From Chimonanthus salicifolius (Eukaryota; Streptophyta; Magnoliopsida; Laurales; Calycanthaceae): a stretch of DNA of 64,000 nucleotides. Under the pieces are notes generated by a model. It saw only the letters and a program-made list of their open reading frames with translations, was not told the DNA's origin and searched no databases. A program made the position numbers and the translations under genes. The DNA is taken from positions 53,134,905 through 53,198,904 of the forward strand of contig CM023540.1 in the NCBI GenBank assembly GCA_013350335.1, in the 5' to 3' direction. Shown piece after piece: positions 35,731 to 47,541 of this stretch; the first letter of the stretch is position 1; each line of letters begins with the position of its first letter.

Positions 35731-36758
35731 TTGGCTTTCCAAGTAAGACATGTACTATAGACAGGAAAAGTACATTCTAAGCTTGTAGTTGGCCAATTTT
35801 TGTTTTCATGTCATAGCACTTGGGCTATGTGAACTCACATGGTCTCTTGTGATGTTCATTTGTAATGGTCTAAGATATGGAAGTGAATCTTAGACCAATG
35901 CAAAACATGACTGGTGATCTACTTCTTCGGTGCCCAAATGGTTGAGTTTGGTGTTGCATACACACCTCTACGAATGTACTTTTGTTGACCCGACCTTGAA
36001 TTGTTGAACTCCTTCAAGATATGGTCCAATTGTCTTAACAAGGAGTCTTTCCTTTGCTCCATCTTCCTTGGAGGTATGTGTCTTTTAGGCTTACATTTTG
36101 ATGAATTGCGTTTTTTAGCTTGAACTTGTGGTGGTTTGTGCAAGGCTTGAGCATTCAAATGTCTCTTCCTAAGGTTTCATCCTCTCTTGAAATGACCAAC
36201 CTTATGACAAATAGAGACATTTACCCTTTGGAGGGTGAGAGACACTTACCTTTACAAGCACCCCGTGGTTCATAGGTCCTTTGGTGGATGAGGCACCAAG
36301 TCCTGACATATCACCATACATTTTTCCGAAATTTAGCAGTCTTTGAAGTCTTTCTTCTCCTTGAGTAAATTTATCTTGAAATTTTTCTTTATGAGATTTT
36401 AAGTCTTTGAATCCCAAAGAAAAATTTTTAACTTCCTCTTCAAGATGTTTCTTGATGTCCCACAAGCTTTCAACATCTTTGCAATGAATTACAAGCTCTT
36501 CTTGAAGGGTTCTTTCATTTTCTTTCAACTTGTTGTTTTCTTCATTGGAGGCTTTTAAGTTTGAAGTGAGAAGAGTATTTTCATTTTTCAAGGCTTCAAG
36601 TTGGTTAGACATGTTAGACTTTTCAAGTTTAACTTTGTCTAATTTTTAGCCAACTTCTCTCTTTCAAGGTACAAAGCATGATAGGATTCTTAAAGATTTC
36701 ATCTTCACTTTCATCCTCCTCCATTTCAATTATAGGGTTTTCCGGATCACCAAAAATT
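35731..36758 (-). pseudogene. Element B gag, C-terminal half
   Basis: Minus-strand continuation of B's gag after the plus-strand solo LTR. The acidic block (GDPENPIIEMEEDESEDE), then coiled coil (36202-36612: NQLEALKNENTLLTSNLKAS, EEELVIHCKDVESLWDIKKH-like heptads, FTQGEERLQRLLNFGK), a damaged knuckle, then a basic tail (35919-36158: RKDSLLRQLDHILKEFN, RRGVYATPNSTIWAPKK) and a stop at 35919. Autonomous relatives continue from this point into protease. Here roughly 190 bp of noncoding DNA follow before the solo LTR. Element D's gag ends at the same place. Confidence 0.85.
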
Positions 36759-36763
36759 GAGGT

Positions 36764-38652
36764 TGTTATTGCCTTGGCTTGGCCAAGACCCTATGTTTGT
36801 CAATTCCATGTCTCGGAAAGAAGCACTTGTCGGAAGCTTGAAGACCCAAGATGATCAAGAGTAAAGATCATGCTCCACCAGATTGAAGCTCATCGTTATG
36901 ACAATCACAAAACAGGTATTTTGGCCATAGATGACTTTAGGTGATACCCGCACCTTAGAGAGTACTATCCCTAGGCTTAGAAAAACAAATGGTTAAATCG
37001 TAAAAAACCTAGTGAGGATGCTTGACAGTGAAATAGAAGCAAACTTGGAAATATGAATCATGTTCACTGTCAGAACCACCACTCTATCTCACCGACCCCT
37101 CGGTGTAGTCAGGATCGCCCCATCGTAGTCAAAGAATGGTCGGCCCAAATGACATAGGTTCTAGAACATTGAACTGTCATTCTGGGTATGCCTCTGATCG
37201 AAAGTCTCGTATACACCGACCCCTCGGTGAAAGGCTGAAATAACCCCTAGTGATCAACGACTCCTCGATCAAGATCTTGAGTTCTGAATCTTTGAACTCA
37301 TGTGGACTCTCGAAGAAACAAACATATCGACAATCAAAGACCGATCGAGAGTACTAGGACCGACCCCTCGGTAATGGGCGATAGGTCGTTCTGGGGCAAA
37401 AGGTTTCTATGTTGAAACTACTGTCTAGCATGTTTTGCACCAAAATGAGTCTCTCGTATGGACCAACCTCTCGGTACCATAAATGTCGACCAATCGGCGA
37501 TAACGACATGTAAACTGGGAAAGAATTTTACCGTTGGGAGTGCACTTAATGCACAACGGTCGGAATTGTAACGGTAACATTTCCAGTCATCGACCCCTCG
37601 GTGCGACCGACCTTCGGTATATTATCATTACTTCAACTAGTTACCTTAGCTATATAGACCAACCTTTATGCAACCAGTTGGTATCCTTCAGACGGATCAA
37701 TTTGACTCCAATCTTCACCAGTGAGCTTAAACAAGGCCAACAGAATGATCACTCTTTCTCTCGTACTTACACTAAGGGAATCGAATACAACCAATCAAAT
37801 GGGTTGAGTTGTGAAAGAAAGAGGAAGGATGAAAGCTCATAAAAAACCAATCTGAGGATTGAGTTTGAAAGTGATAAGGAGAGAACCATAAACTAGGAAA
37901 CCTTTAGTAGAACTAGTTTCCTTGTCACCCTGGACTGTGATTGATAAATGACGGCTAAAAAGGGGGAGTGTCGGCATACATGGGTGGGATCTCGAAGAAG
38001 CACACATCAAAAGAAAGCGCTTCAAAGGCAAGCGCTTCTTGGTTTTAATTTTATTTTAAAACCTTTGTTCCGAAGTAGATTAAGGGGAGGTACCCCAAAA
38101 CCACTATAAAAATTCTAGAGCGGTGTCTCCGGCACAGAGGTGGGTGAAACTCCCTGCCAGATGGATAGGTGGAATTCCTATTCGACTGTGGTGGGTGAAA
38201 TTCTCAGTCGATTGAGTGAAGTGGAATTCATACTCTAATTGTGAGGGTGTAAGTCCCCACTTAATGGATTTTGGGGATAGCTCAAGGTTGAACGAGTCCT
38301 AACAATGGATGTAGGTTGGCTAACCGAACCACTTTAAATTGGTCTTTGGTGTTTGATCTATATGTGTTTGTATTTAGTATTTAAGTACTCTTCTTCGTAC
38401 ACATCACTTTGCATCTTGATTATCTCATTATACACATTGCACACAAGCATCGATAATCAAAGTTTATTGTAAAGGGTCATAATCTTAGTGTGATCGCTTA
38501 ATGAAATTATCACACTAAACAAATCTCTTGATAAGATTCCGCTGCACTTTAAATCAAGAAATTGGTAAACACCATTAAAATGGGATTGACCTATTCACCC
38601 CCCTCTAGGGTCAATCACGATGTTCTAGCACATTGAAAATGGGAAACTTTTA
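36764..38652 (+). mobile_element. Solo SIRE-like LTR (plus) nested in gag, near-matching TSD
   Basis: Begins TGTTATTGCC and ends GGGAAACTTTTA, 1889 bp. Flanks GAGGT (36759-36763) and GAGGC (38653-38657) differ at one base. Removing it restores a continuous minus-strand gag reading (KGFIA-type block to the acidic GDPENP block), so the insertion site is certain. U3 carries ACCGACCCCTCGGT motifs (plus strand) at 37080-37620, followed by a TATA-like CTATATAGACC at 37650. R-U5 landmarks near the end (CTATTCACCCCCCTCTAGG). Confidence 0.9.
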
Positions 38653-39737
38653 GAGGCTATGAAACCCTTTGTTGTTTCAACCTTTCCTTGGGTTTTCTTA
38701 TCGGAATCACTCTCCTATTCAGATATGGCCTCATAGGTCACATTTGCATTCATAGCCTTTTTAATTTTTTGGAGGGACAATCATTGCAAAGTGTCCCCTT
38801 CCACTACAATTGTGACAAGTTTGTTCCTTAGGTTTCCTTCTTTCTTATCTTTCTATCTAGTTGCTTCTTTTCTTTTAGGATGTTTTTCACTTGTTCACCC
38901 TTTTTAATTTCTTCTTCTTATTCATCTTGTTGATATTTTTTATAAAATTTCTTAGCAAGCATGGCCATTTCTTCACTAGATTTTTCTTCATATTCCAATT
39001 CAATTTCTTTTTCTTTTATTCTTTGTTTTTGCAGAAGACTTTAAGGTAATGGGTTTATCCTTTAGTTGTTCAAATGTAATTCATAGGTTTGTAAAGAACC
39101 AATCAAATCATCAACATTCATAGTCACCACCTTGGGTTTGAATCTTTCAGCAAGATTCCTCACAATTTTTTTACACACTTTGTTCTCGGGTATCTTTTCA
39201 CCAAGATCCCAAATTTGATTGACAATGTCGCTCAATTTTGAATAGAAATCCATGAAGACTTTGTCTCATTTTAATAATATCAAATTGATTTTGGAGGATT
39301 TTGAGCCTTGACCTCTTAACTATTGAGGTGCCTTCATGGGTTCTTTCAAGTACTTCCCATGCTTCCTTTGTGGATTCACAAGTCATGATTCACTTATATT
39401 CATTATCGGATACCGAAAAATTTAAAGCATTCAAAGCTCTACCATTTGCCATATACATGGCCTTTTCATTTTGAGACCAAGTAGCAAAGGGTTTGAGGAC
39501 CAATACTTTGTTTGAGGAGGATTCAAGGGTTTTCTCTTCCATATGGTCACTTCATTCGATTTTTACCGAATCCCAAACAGTTCCATCAATAGAGATAAAG
39601 AAACTTTTCATTTTGGACTTCCACGAGGCATAATTTGACCCATCAAAGTATGAGGTTTCGAAATGGCATGACTATCTTCCATGGTGTTCTAGGTTGGATC
39701 AACACAGACCATTAAATCATTTATAAAGAGTACTCAA
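38653..39737 (-). pseudogene. Element B gag, N-terminal half
   Basis: Minus strand, from about 39700: gag N-terminus in shifted frames (SHAISKP), MTCESTKEAWEVLERTHEGT, KVFMDFYSKLSDIVNQIWDLGEKIPENKVC, VTMNVDDLIGSLQTYELHLNN, SSEEMAMLAKKFYKKY, then a CCHC remnant near 38790 (ground pattern C..C....H....C). Several frame breaks. Together with the piece at 35731-36758 this is a complete-length but dead SIRE-like gag. Confidence 0.87.
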
Positions 39738-41895
39738 GCTCTAATACCAATTGAAAGTCCTTATGTCCCAGAACAAGATTGAGCCTAGAGGGGGTGAATA
39801 GAGAATTACTAATTTGTGATTTTTTAAAATTTCATTGATTGATTAACAAAATTAGCATCAGAAATAACAATCAAGTGTGTGTGTGTTAGCAAATGTGATT
39901 AGGCAAACATTCAAGCAATTAGCTTCAACACCACAAGACCAATATAGAGTGGTTCGGAATAAACCCTCCTACATCCACTGATGGACTCACCCAACCTTTG
40001 GCTATCCCAAATTCACTAAGTGGTGAATTACACCTACACTAAATAAAATAAGAATTCCACTTATCCAATTGGTTGTGACTTTCCCCCAACACCAATGCTT
40101 AGAGTAAACCCTCTATTTTTTATAGTGGTTCCAGTGTACATCATCTTTAATACACTATACAAGTTTTGATTTATAAAAAAAATACAAACCAAGGAGAAGC
40201 ACTTGCCTTTCAAGCTCTGCAATGTGTAGATGTGTGCTTCTCAAATCTCCTTCCCAAAGTGATCTCACAAGTGTGCCGAAGATGCGCCAAGTGTTGAGCA
40301 ATCACAAATTATGGGAAGCATATAATATAACGACGTGTCCCACTAGCATGATATTTTTCGCTCTTGGCCTCACACAGGGCCCGCACGACTTTCAATTGGA
40401 GAGTCAACCTACTCTTGCTCCCAAAAGGCCTCATGCTAGAAAGAGGAAGGCTACCACTTATATAGCAGGAAATTTCCAATGCAACTAGCAATATGGGACT
40501 TTTGGGGCGAGGTATTACAATGTACTCCCCTTAAAGCCAGAGTCTTCCCCTACTCTGCACACAACAACCAAACCCACACCCTCAGGCAGAGAATTGAACC
40601 ATTCTCTGATACCATTTGTAACGACCCGTCCCGCTAGCATGATATTGTCGTGGGCCTCACACATGACCCGTACAACTTTCAATTGGCGAGTCAACCCACT
40701 ATTGCTCCCAAATGGCATCATGCTAGAAAGAGGAAGGCTACTACTTATATAGCATGGAATTTCCAATGCAACTAGCAATGTGAGCATTTGTTTGTGTGTG
40801 TGTGGGGGGGGGGGGGGGGGGGGGTGTGTTATTACAAAGCCTCTAGGAAGTTGGGGTCACCAATGTTTATCCTTGATGTTTTGCCTTTGCCTCTCTTTCA
40901 AACTCAATCTATGAAGATTGGTTGATTTAAATGATTCACCAAAATTAGTACAAGAGAGATGATATCCTTCCTTAGCCTATTGATTTCACTGATGACAGCG
41001 GTAGATAAGGCTTATAAACGTTCACCCCAAGGATCTCTAAATAGTTGCAAATAGTATTGAATTTATAGAGGAGGCAAACCAGTTTTCATAACTGCTTTTC
41101 ACCGACGGGCCGACCACACCGATGGGTTAGTGAACTTAAATGTGACCGTTCAATAACTCGACCGTTGTGCATTAAATGCATCACAACGGTACAGTAACGG
41201 ATACAACCGATGGGTCTATGTCACTGATGGGTCGACAAACATGTATTCGATGTGTCGATGAGTTCGAGAGTCTCGATTTGGGGCAACACCATGTAGACAG
41301 AGTTTCAAGTCCAAAAACTTGTCAAGCCCAGATCGACATGTCGGTTCATCGATGGGTCGGTCCTGGTACTCGCGATGGGTCTATAACATCGATGGGTCGT
41401 TGCTGAGAGTACCCATGAGTTCTAAGTTCTAAAACTCACAAATTCCAAATCGACGAGTTGATGACCTCGAAGGGTATGTCCAATATCATCGATGGTCGGT
41501 GACCTCGAGACACTCGATCTGAGAGAAACCTCAATTGGCAGTCCTTCTGTTCTAGAACCTTGTCAATCCGGTCGACCGGTCGACCGGTCTATGACCTCGA
41601 CGGATTTGTCCTGTCCCCTGTGGTTTTGTGACTGTCTAGGTTCCTCAAAGTCTTGTTAATGTTATTGCCAACATGTTCAATTAAGGCTAGGCAAGGTCCA
41701 CCTATGGGTGTGGGTTCCACCTAAGGTCATCTATAGCCATTTTACCTGTGTGATTCCCATACACCGATGATCTTGGAATCTTGGACTTGATCTTTATTCT
41801 TCGGATCAATCTTGAGTCTTCAAATCTTCTAGCAAGTGTTTTTCCAAAGTCACGGAATTAACAAAATAGGGTCTCGACAAGACGGGGCACTAACA
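39738..41895 (-). repeat. Element B 5' LTR with primer site (minus)
   Basis: Worn primer site GCTCTAATACCA (39738-39749), then LTR 39752-41895 with plus-strand ends TGAAAGTCC...GGGGCACTAACA. A TRIM element is nested at 40321-40836, leaving about 1.6 kb of LTR. Minus TATA box about 41047-41058 (AATTTATAGAGG on plus). The U3 motif cluster of CGATGGGTCGAC, CGACCGGTCGACCGGTC and relatives runs from 41100 to 41600. Confidence 0.88.
40321..40836 (-). mobile_element. TRIM (terminal-repeat retrotransposon in miniature), minus
   Basis: Two about 200-bp direct repeats (40326-40519 and 40617-40836) start TNTAACGACSYGTCCC and share GCTAGCATGATATT-like, CTCATGCTAGAAAGAGGAAG and ATTTCCAATGCAACTAGCAA blocks, ending in TATTACA. 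Between them lies a 97-bp spacer with a polypurine tract on the minus strand (AAGGGGAGTACAT beside 40520) and a tRNA-Met primer site (CTCTGATACCATT, 40602-40615). Flanks AAGCA (40316-40320) and AAGCC (40837-40841) are a near-perfect 5-bp duplication. No coding capacity. The right repeat contains a 20-G run at about 40805-40824. Confidence 0.9.
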
Positions 41896-42439
41896 AAAGT
41901 AACTAAAGTACTCACTGCATGGTCTCGACCATCCCGGGAGATTGCCACATGGTCGATTCTGAGAGTTTAGCCGAGAGGGTACTGAAAGAAAAAAAAAGAT
42001 AAAAAACCTAAGAACCAGTCCGAACAAAAAGTTAGAGTATTAGCGAGCTAGCGAGCTACTAAGTCGGTGGTCCGTAAGTTAGAGTATTAGTCATCCAAAC
42101 TAAGAAGGCAATAAAACGTTAAAAGTAAAATTTAAACTAAAAGTCCGAGAACCAGTCCAAGCAGAAGTTAGTCAAGTTAGTCATTCTTGGACTGAGATGG
42201 CCTAAAAAGAAAATGAAAGCAGTAAACATGTAAAATCACACAAATTGGCGTGGATCGGATGAAGTCAGAAATTTCAAAAAATCAAATTCTCTGCAGAAGT
42301 CGGAAGATGTATCGGATTTTCGACATTCATACTATCGGACGCCGATATACAAGCTATCAGACTTCCAATACAGCAAGTATTGGTCATCCGATGTTCCAGT
42401 ATCAATCGTCTGATATACAAAATATTGGACGTCTGATGC
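41896..42439. other. Unassigned spacer between B and D
   Basis: No gene seen. It contains two imperfect copies of a segment with GAACCAGTCC.A.CA and AAGTTAG.GTATTAG words (about 42009-42165). The part from 42295 has recurring TATCGGAC / ATCCGATG / TATTGGACGTCTGATG motifs resembling a U3 motif cluster, so it may be the diverged U3 of element D. Confidence 0.4.
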
Positions 42440-43124
42440 TCTATTTGTAAGAACAATCTGAGAATCATAAACAACCAATCTATTGATTGAGTTTAAAAGA
42501 GAGAAAGAGAGGAGGAAAAAAATATACAAACTAGGAAAGGTTTTGTAAAACCAGTTTCCTTGTCACCCTGAGGTTGTGATTACTTTACGACGGCTACGAG
42601 GTGGAGCGTCGGCACACATTGGGTGGATCTTTGAGAAGCACACGTCGTCGGGAAGAGCTTCAAGGCAAGTGATTTTTTGTTTTAATTTTGTTTTTAAAAC
42701 TTTTGTCTCAAAAATGGATTAAGGAGGATTGGCTCCGGAACCATTATAAAAAATCTAAAGCGTCATCTCTGGCACAGTGGTGGGTGGAATTCCCAGCTGA
42801 TTGAGTGAGGCGGAATTCCTACTCTAATTGTGAGGGTATAAGTCCCCACTTAGTGAATTTGGGGATAGCTCAAGGTTGAGCGAGTCCTAAAGGTTTACTA
42901 ATCGAACCACTATATATCTTGTGTCCTTGTGCCATTGGTGTTAGTGCTATTTTTTTGTGTGGATTGTTTAATCACATTTGTTAACACACACTCACTTGAC
43001 TGTTGTATCTTCTGCGCTTAAATTAATTAATCAAGTAATTTGTAAAAGAACCAACAATTGTTAGTTGACCTATTCACCCCATTTCTAGGGTCAATCGTGT
43101 TCTAGCTCCCAAGGGAACTTTTAA
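42440..43124 (+). repeat. Element D 5' LTR, R-U5 part (plus)
   Basis: Contains the SIRE-like landmarks in plus orientation (CAACCAATCTATTGATTG, GGCACAGTGGTGGGTGGAAT, CTATTCACCCC) and ends ...CCAAGGGAACTTTTA immediately before the primer site. The U3 side is either diverged or replaced (see 41896-42439). Confidence 0.8.
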
Positions 43125-43125
43125 T

Positions 43126-43138
43126 TGGTATCAGAGCC
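43126..43138 (+). other. tRNA-Met primer-binding site of element D
   Basis: TGGTATCAGAGCC directly after the LTR end, the exact plant initiator-Met-type primer site used by SIRE-like copia elements. It is the best preserved of the SIRE-like copies here. Confidence 0.92.
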
Positions 43139-43188
43139 TAATGCCTTAGAAGGATTTAACCATCCGAGTTGATCCAAGCTAGAACACC

Positions 43189-45072
43189 ATGGGAGATAGT
43201 CACGCAATATCTAAACCCTCTTACCTAGATGGAACAAACTATGCCTCATGGAAGGCCAAATTATGAAGATTCTTTGTTTCCATAGATTCATCGGTATGAG
43301 ATATTGTAAAGACTAGATGGTAGGAACCCTTGGAAGAGAAGATAACAACAACCACCTCAACCATGCTTGTTATGCCCAAACCCTATGCCTCTTAGACCCC
43401 TGCTGAAAAAACTGCTCAGGCAGCTGATGGCAAAGCCATGAATGCCTTTAACTGTGCAGTATCTAATAGCGAGTACATGCAAATTATGACCTGTAAAACT
43501 GCAAAGGAGGCATGGGAAGTTCTTGAAAAAACTCATGAGGGTATCTCAATAGTTAAGAGGTCCAAACTTTAGATCCTCCAAAATCAGTTTGATACTCTTA
43601 AAATGAGGGAGGATAAAGTCTTCATGGATTTCTATTCCAAGATAACCGACATTGTGAATAAAATGTTCGCACTAGGTGAAAGGATACCCGAGGAAATGGT
43701 ATGTACCAAAATTGTCCAGAATCTTGCAAAAAGATTCAAGCCCAAGGTTGTGGCCATGGAGGACAATATAGATGTGTCCTTAATGAATATCGACGATTTG
43801 GTTGGTCATTATAAATCTATGAACTACACTTTGAACAACCAAATGATAAATCTATTGCCTTGAAATCTTCCCTATAACAAAAGAAAAATAAGATTCCTCA
43901 AAAGATGAATTCTCAAGTGATAAAATGGCAATGTTTGCCAAAAGGTTTTACAAAAAAATTGTAAAAAGAAACAACTTGAGAAGAATGGATAAGGGTTAAA
44001 AGAATAAAAAATACCCTAAATGGCCAGAAGAATTCAGAGGAAAAGGGAAGGAGAGAGAAGTAGCAAGGAGCATACCTATTTTAATTGTGGGGGAGAGGAC
44101 ACTTCATGAATGAATGTCCCTCAGAAAAAATTCAGAAGGTTATGAATGTGGGTATGACCCTTGTGGACACCTCTGAATCAGAGAGTGATTCCTACAAAAA
44201 CACCCAAAGAAAAGTTGATATATAAAAAGGTCTCATCGCCTTGATCATTATCAAGAAAATCCCACAATTGTAATGGAGGATGATGAGAGTGAAGAAGATG
44301 AAAATCTTCAAGCCTCCTGCAGTGCGTTGTTCCTTGAGAGTTAGAGGTTACCTAAAAAACTTAACAAGGTTAAAAATGAAAAATTGAACCTCTCTAGTCA
44401 AGTGGAAGAGTTAAAAACTGAAAAATCTCTTCTAACCTCTAAGCTGGAACTACCAAATGCTGAAAATATAAAACTTAGAGAGAATGAAAAAAGACTTCAA
44501 GAACAAATAATTAATCACTCTAAGGAAGTCGAAAATATATGGCATCACAACAACTTTATTGAATAAGATGTTAAAAAATTGTTTTTGGAAGTTAGGGAAT
44601 TAAAATTTCATAAAAAAAATTCCAAGATAAGTTTACCTATGGAGAAGAAAGACTTAAAAGACTTCTAGGTTCGAGTAAACAGTATGGTGATAGGTCTGGT
44701 CTTGGTGCCTCATCCACCAAAGAACCTAGGAACCATGGGAGGTTTAGAAAAACAAGTGTCTCTCACCCTTTAACGGGTAAATGTTATTTCTGTCACAAAA
44801 TGGAATTCAAAAGAAATTGCTATAACTAGAAGAGATACTTGGAAAGGCAAGCACAAAGGCACAATCCAGTAAAGTCTATGCTTAAAAGACACCCACCAAC
44901 ACCTAACCTTAAAAGATATCTAAAGAAGGTGGACACAAGGCAAGATTCTTTGTTAAGACAGCTAAATCATGTCTTAAAAGAGTTGGAGGATCCCAAGGTT
45001 GGCCATCCAATATACGATCATAGGGGTGTGTATGCAACACCAAATGCCATAATCTTTATACCTAGGAGATAG
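43189..45072 (+). pseudogene. SIRE-like gag of element D (gag-only)
   Basis: Start chosen at the ATG 50 bp after the primer site (MGDSHAISKPSYLDGTNYAS). Blocks: TCKTAKEAWEVLEKTHEG, KVFMDFYSKITDIVNKMFALGE, a first knuckle region near 44080, the acidic segment, a coiled coil at 44384-44570 (NLSSQVEELKTEKSLLTSKL), a second knuckle CYFCHKMEFKRNC near 44790, then a basic tail ending RRGVYATPNAIIFIPRR and TAG at 45070-45072. Stops occur within it (for example in KL*ILQNQF near 43570). The end coincides with the end of B's gag. Protease, integrase and RT are wholly absent downstream. Confidence 0.88.
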
Positions 45073-46723
45073 ACCACCATTCATGTTTGTTTTGGTTTAG
45101 GATTTACTTCCATATCTTAGACCACTACAAATGGACTCACAAGAGACCATGTGAGTTCACATAGCAGAAAAGTGTTATGACATGAGGAGAGAGAAATTAG
45201 CTATCCACAACTCTAGAATGTACTCTTCCTGGCTATAGTACGTATTATACTTGGAAAGCCATACATTTCATTCAAAGTATTTTGAACTTTAGGTGTCTTG
45301 GAATGTGAATTTTGATTGTGCGCATGTTTAATGATTTGATGAATTATGTTGGCATATCTATGCATTGGAATAAATCTATGTATGTCGTGCTTAGAATAGG
45401 ATTTCATCAAGTTGCACAAATCAAGGATGGTTGCTCTACAATCTGAACCTCTCGGTGTAGTCGACATGTCGGTGAATAGACTAGTCGGTGTGACAGACAT
45501 GTCAGACCTCTGAAGAACGTGGTGAGTCCAGTCGGTGGGCCAAAAGAACCAAAAGATCAGCCTCTAGTTCTTACCCTAGATCTAGCTCTGGAAATCATGC
45601 GTCTGGACTAGAACCCAGTTCTCACCAAAGAACCCAACTAGAGGTTGAAGAAGACCCATCACTTACAAAGAAGTCATCTTCGTCGAAGAACGACGTGAAG
45701 AAATGAAAGAAGATGCAGAATAGGAGAATGGTGTTAGAACTAGTAATGAAGACCATGTCATTATCCCTGATGACACCAGTGTGGAGGAAGGTGAATGCAA
45801 GCTTGAAAGAAAGCTTTGAGAAAAATAAACTTAGAGGCAGCTAAGTTTATGGGAGAATTGAGTAAAAAAAGCTACAAAAGATAGCTTGGAGAATGGGGGC
45901 GAAAACTCCAAAAAGGGAAGCTAAGTAAGTTAGCTCGATCTCATTGGGAGAACACCTTTAAAATAGCACAGATCTTAAAGAGGAACAAGAAGAAAAACAG
46001 TAATGCAATGGTAATTTGCATTGTACTGTGGGGAGATCAATGCTTGAGTATATGTGAAGCACGCATGACAAGCATGAGAAGCATGCATTGATTATTGGAG
46101 AAGTTAAAATGAGTTGGAAGAGAATGCACTAAATATGTTGGAATGTTTAAAATCCAATCGATGTCTGCCTACTAAACCTTTGTCAATTGTATGACAAAAT
46201 GGAGGAGAAATTAGTAGAAGCTATAAGACAGCAAAACCAATTATGGGGAGTAATTGGTGAAGCCTATGTGCTTGGAGCTCTAGAAAGAGAGAGCCATGAA
46301 GGGGAGGAATATGAAGAAGCCAATGGACATGGGAGTTGTCTATGCTTGGAGTTTGGGAGATCAAACTAAAGAAGATTGTGGGAGACAATTTCACAACACT
46401 GATATCTTGGATGAGCTATGGGGAGTGTTGGTTACTAGGAAATCATTGATATATGGGGAGAATGAATGTTAATCTTGTTTAGTCCATGGATGCGTATTTA
46501 TGTTTTGGAATAATCCTTCTAATGATTGTCTAGTGTTACATGCTTATGTGCTGAAATAGAAAATCATGATTTAAAGCAAACTGAACAAGAATATGTGAAT
46601 ATCATAGTCTTGTTTTTCCATTTGAATATGCACATGTAATTGATGAAATATTTTGTATTCAAATGTGATGTAATAAGGGTGGGCTTGTAACTGAGTTAGC
46701 TTCTAGGTTTTGTCATGAAATTG
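45073..46723 (+). pseudogene. Element D post-gag region with ORF2 remnant
   Basis: The first about 300 bp match element B's post-gag sequence. A short motif cluster follows (CCTCTCGGTGTAGTCGAC, ACATGTCGGTGAATAG, 45448-45540). A basic, Ser-rich then acidic reading region is at about 45530-45800 (RTKRSASSSYPRSSSG; GVRTSNEDHVIIPDDTSVEE). The acidic part resembles that in element B. The remainder is noncoding. No pol motif in any frame. Confidence 0.5.
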
Positions 46724-46830
46724 ACAACGGGGGAGATTACTGGTGCCCCAGCTTGCCGAGTCCCTATGTTTGTCAATTCCATGACTCGGGAAGAAGCACT
46801 TGCTAAGAAGCTTGAAGACTCAAGGTGATC
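46724..46830 (+). repeat. Element D polypurine tract and start of 3' LTR (cut)
   Basis: ACAACGGGGGAGATTAC (46724-46740) precedes TGGTGCCCCAGCTTGCC at 46741, the usual start of this LTR subfamily with one worn base. Only 90 bp remain, because element G begins at 46831. Confidence 0.88.
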
Positions 46831-47541
46831 TGTAACGCCCCGCCCTTTTCACTCTAATTTTCAGAGTTTATTTTTTTTTTAAATATAATAATCATGTGAT
46901 TGGGGCGGAGTGTCACGACGCGAGTTAAGTTGGATCTCTAAATCCGACCCTTAACTGGCCAAGCCCATGTGCGTATGAACTAAGTCCATAAAACAGATCC
47001 GCACATGGTACATATATAACTTGCGGAATTAACTTAGTTTTAATCTAACTGAGGTTATAATAGAACCTATGACTATTCCAAATTTCCATTCTTAGATAGC
47101 AAAGTACATAACTTATTCTCCAAAATTACTAATCAATCTTAACTAATCGTTCAATCAAGCCATCCAACTTAAAAAACCATAGCATCTATCTTAACTACTT
47201 ATTAAAACCAACAAATCTAGTTACCAAATTACAGTGTCCACATAATTCAAATAACACATCCATGAATAGTCCATTCAAAATCATTCAAACCGCCCAAGTT
47301 TCCTTGCTTGGTCCTCTTCTCGATCCACGTTCTTCCCTTTCCCTGCGCCATCCACTAAGGATATAGATAGGGCGTTAGATCAACGCGCCCAGTAGTGTTT
47401 CCGATAGGGCTACCACATGGTTAGTCAAAAACATGCAAATAATATAATAATAACACATGTGTGACAAAATTCCATAAAAACATGCTATGTATGAAATGGA
47501 CATGTATGAGTCCCACCCATCACCATTCAACACAGCCATCA

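Noticed and set aside
40321..40836. Cassandra-type TRIM with 5S rRNA
   Set aside because: No 5S internal control region is seen in either repeat.
43126..43138. TGGTATCAGAGCC and similar sites as tRNA gene fragments
   Set aside because: They are 12-13 nt primer-binding sites next to LTRs; no tRNA body or promoter boxes around them.
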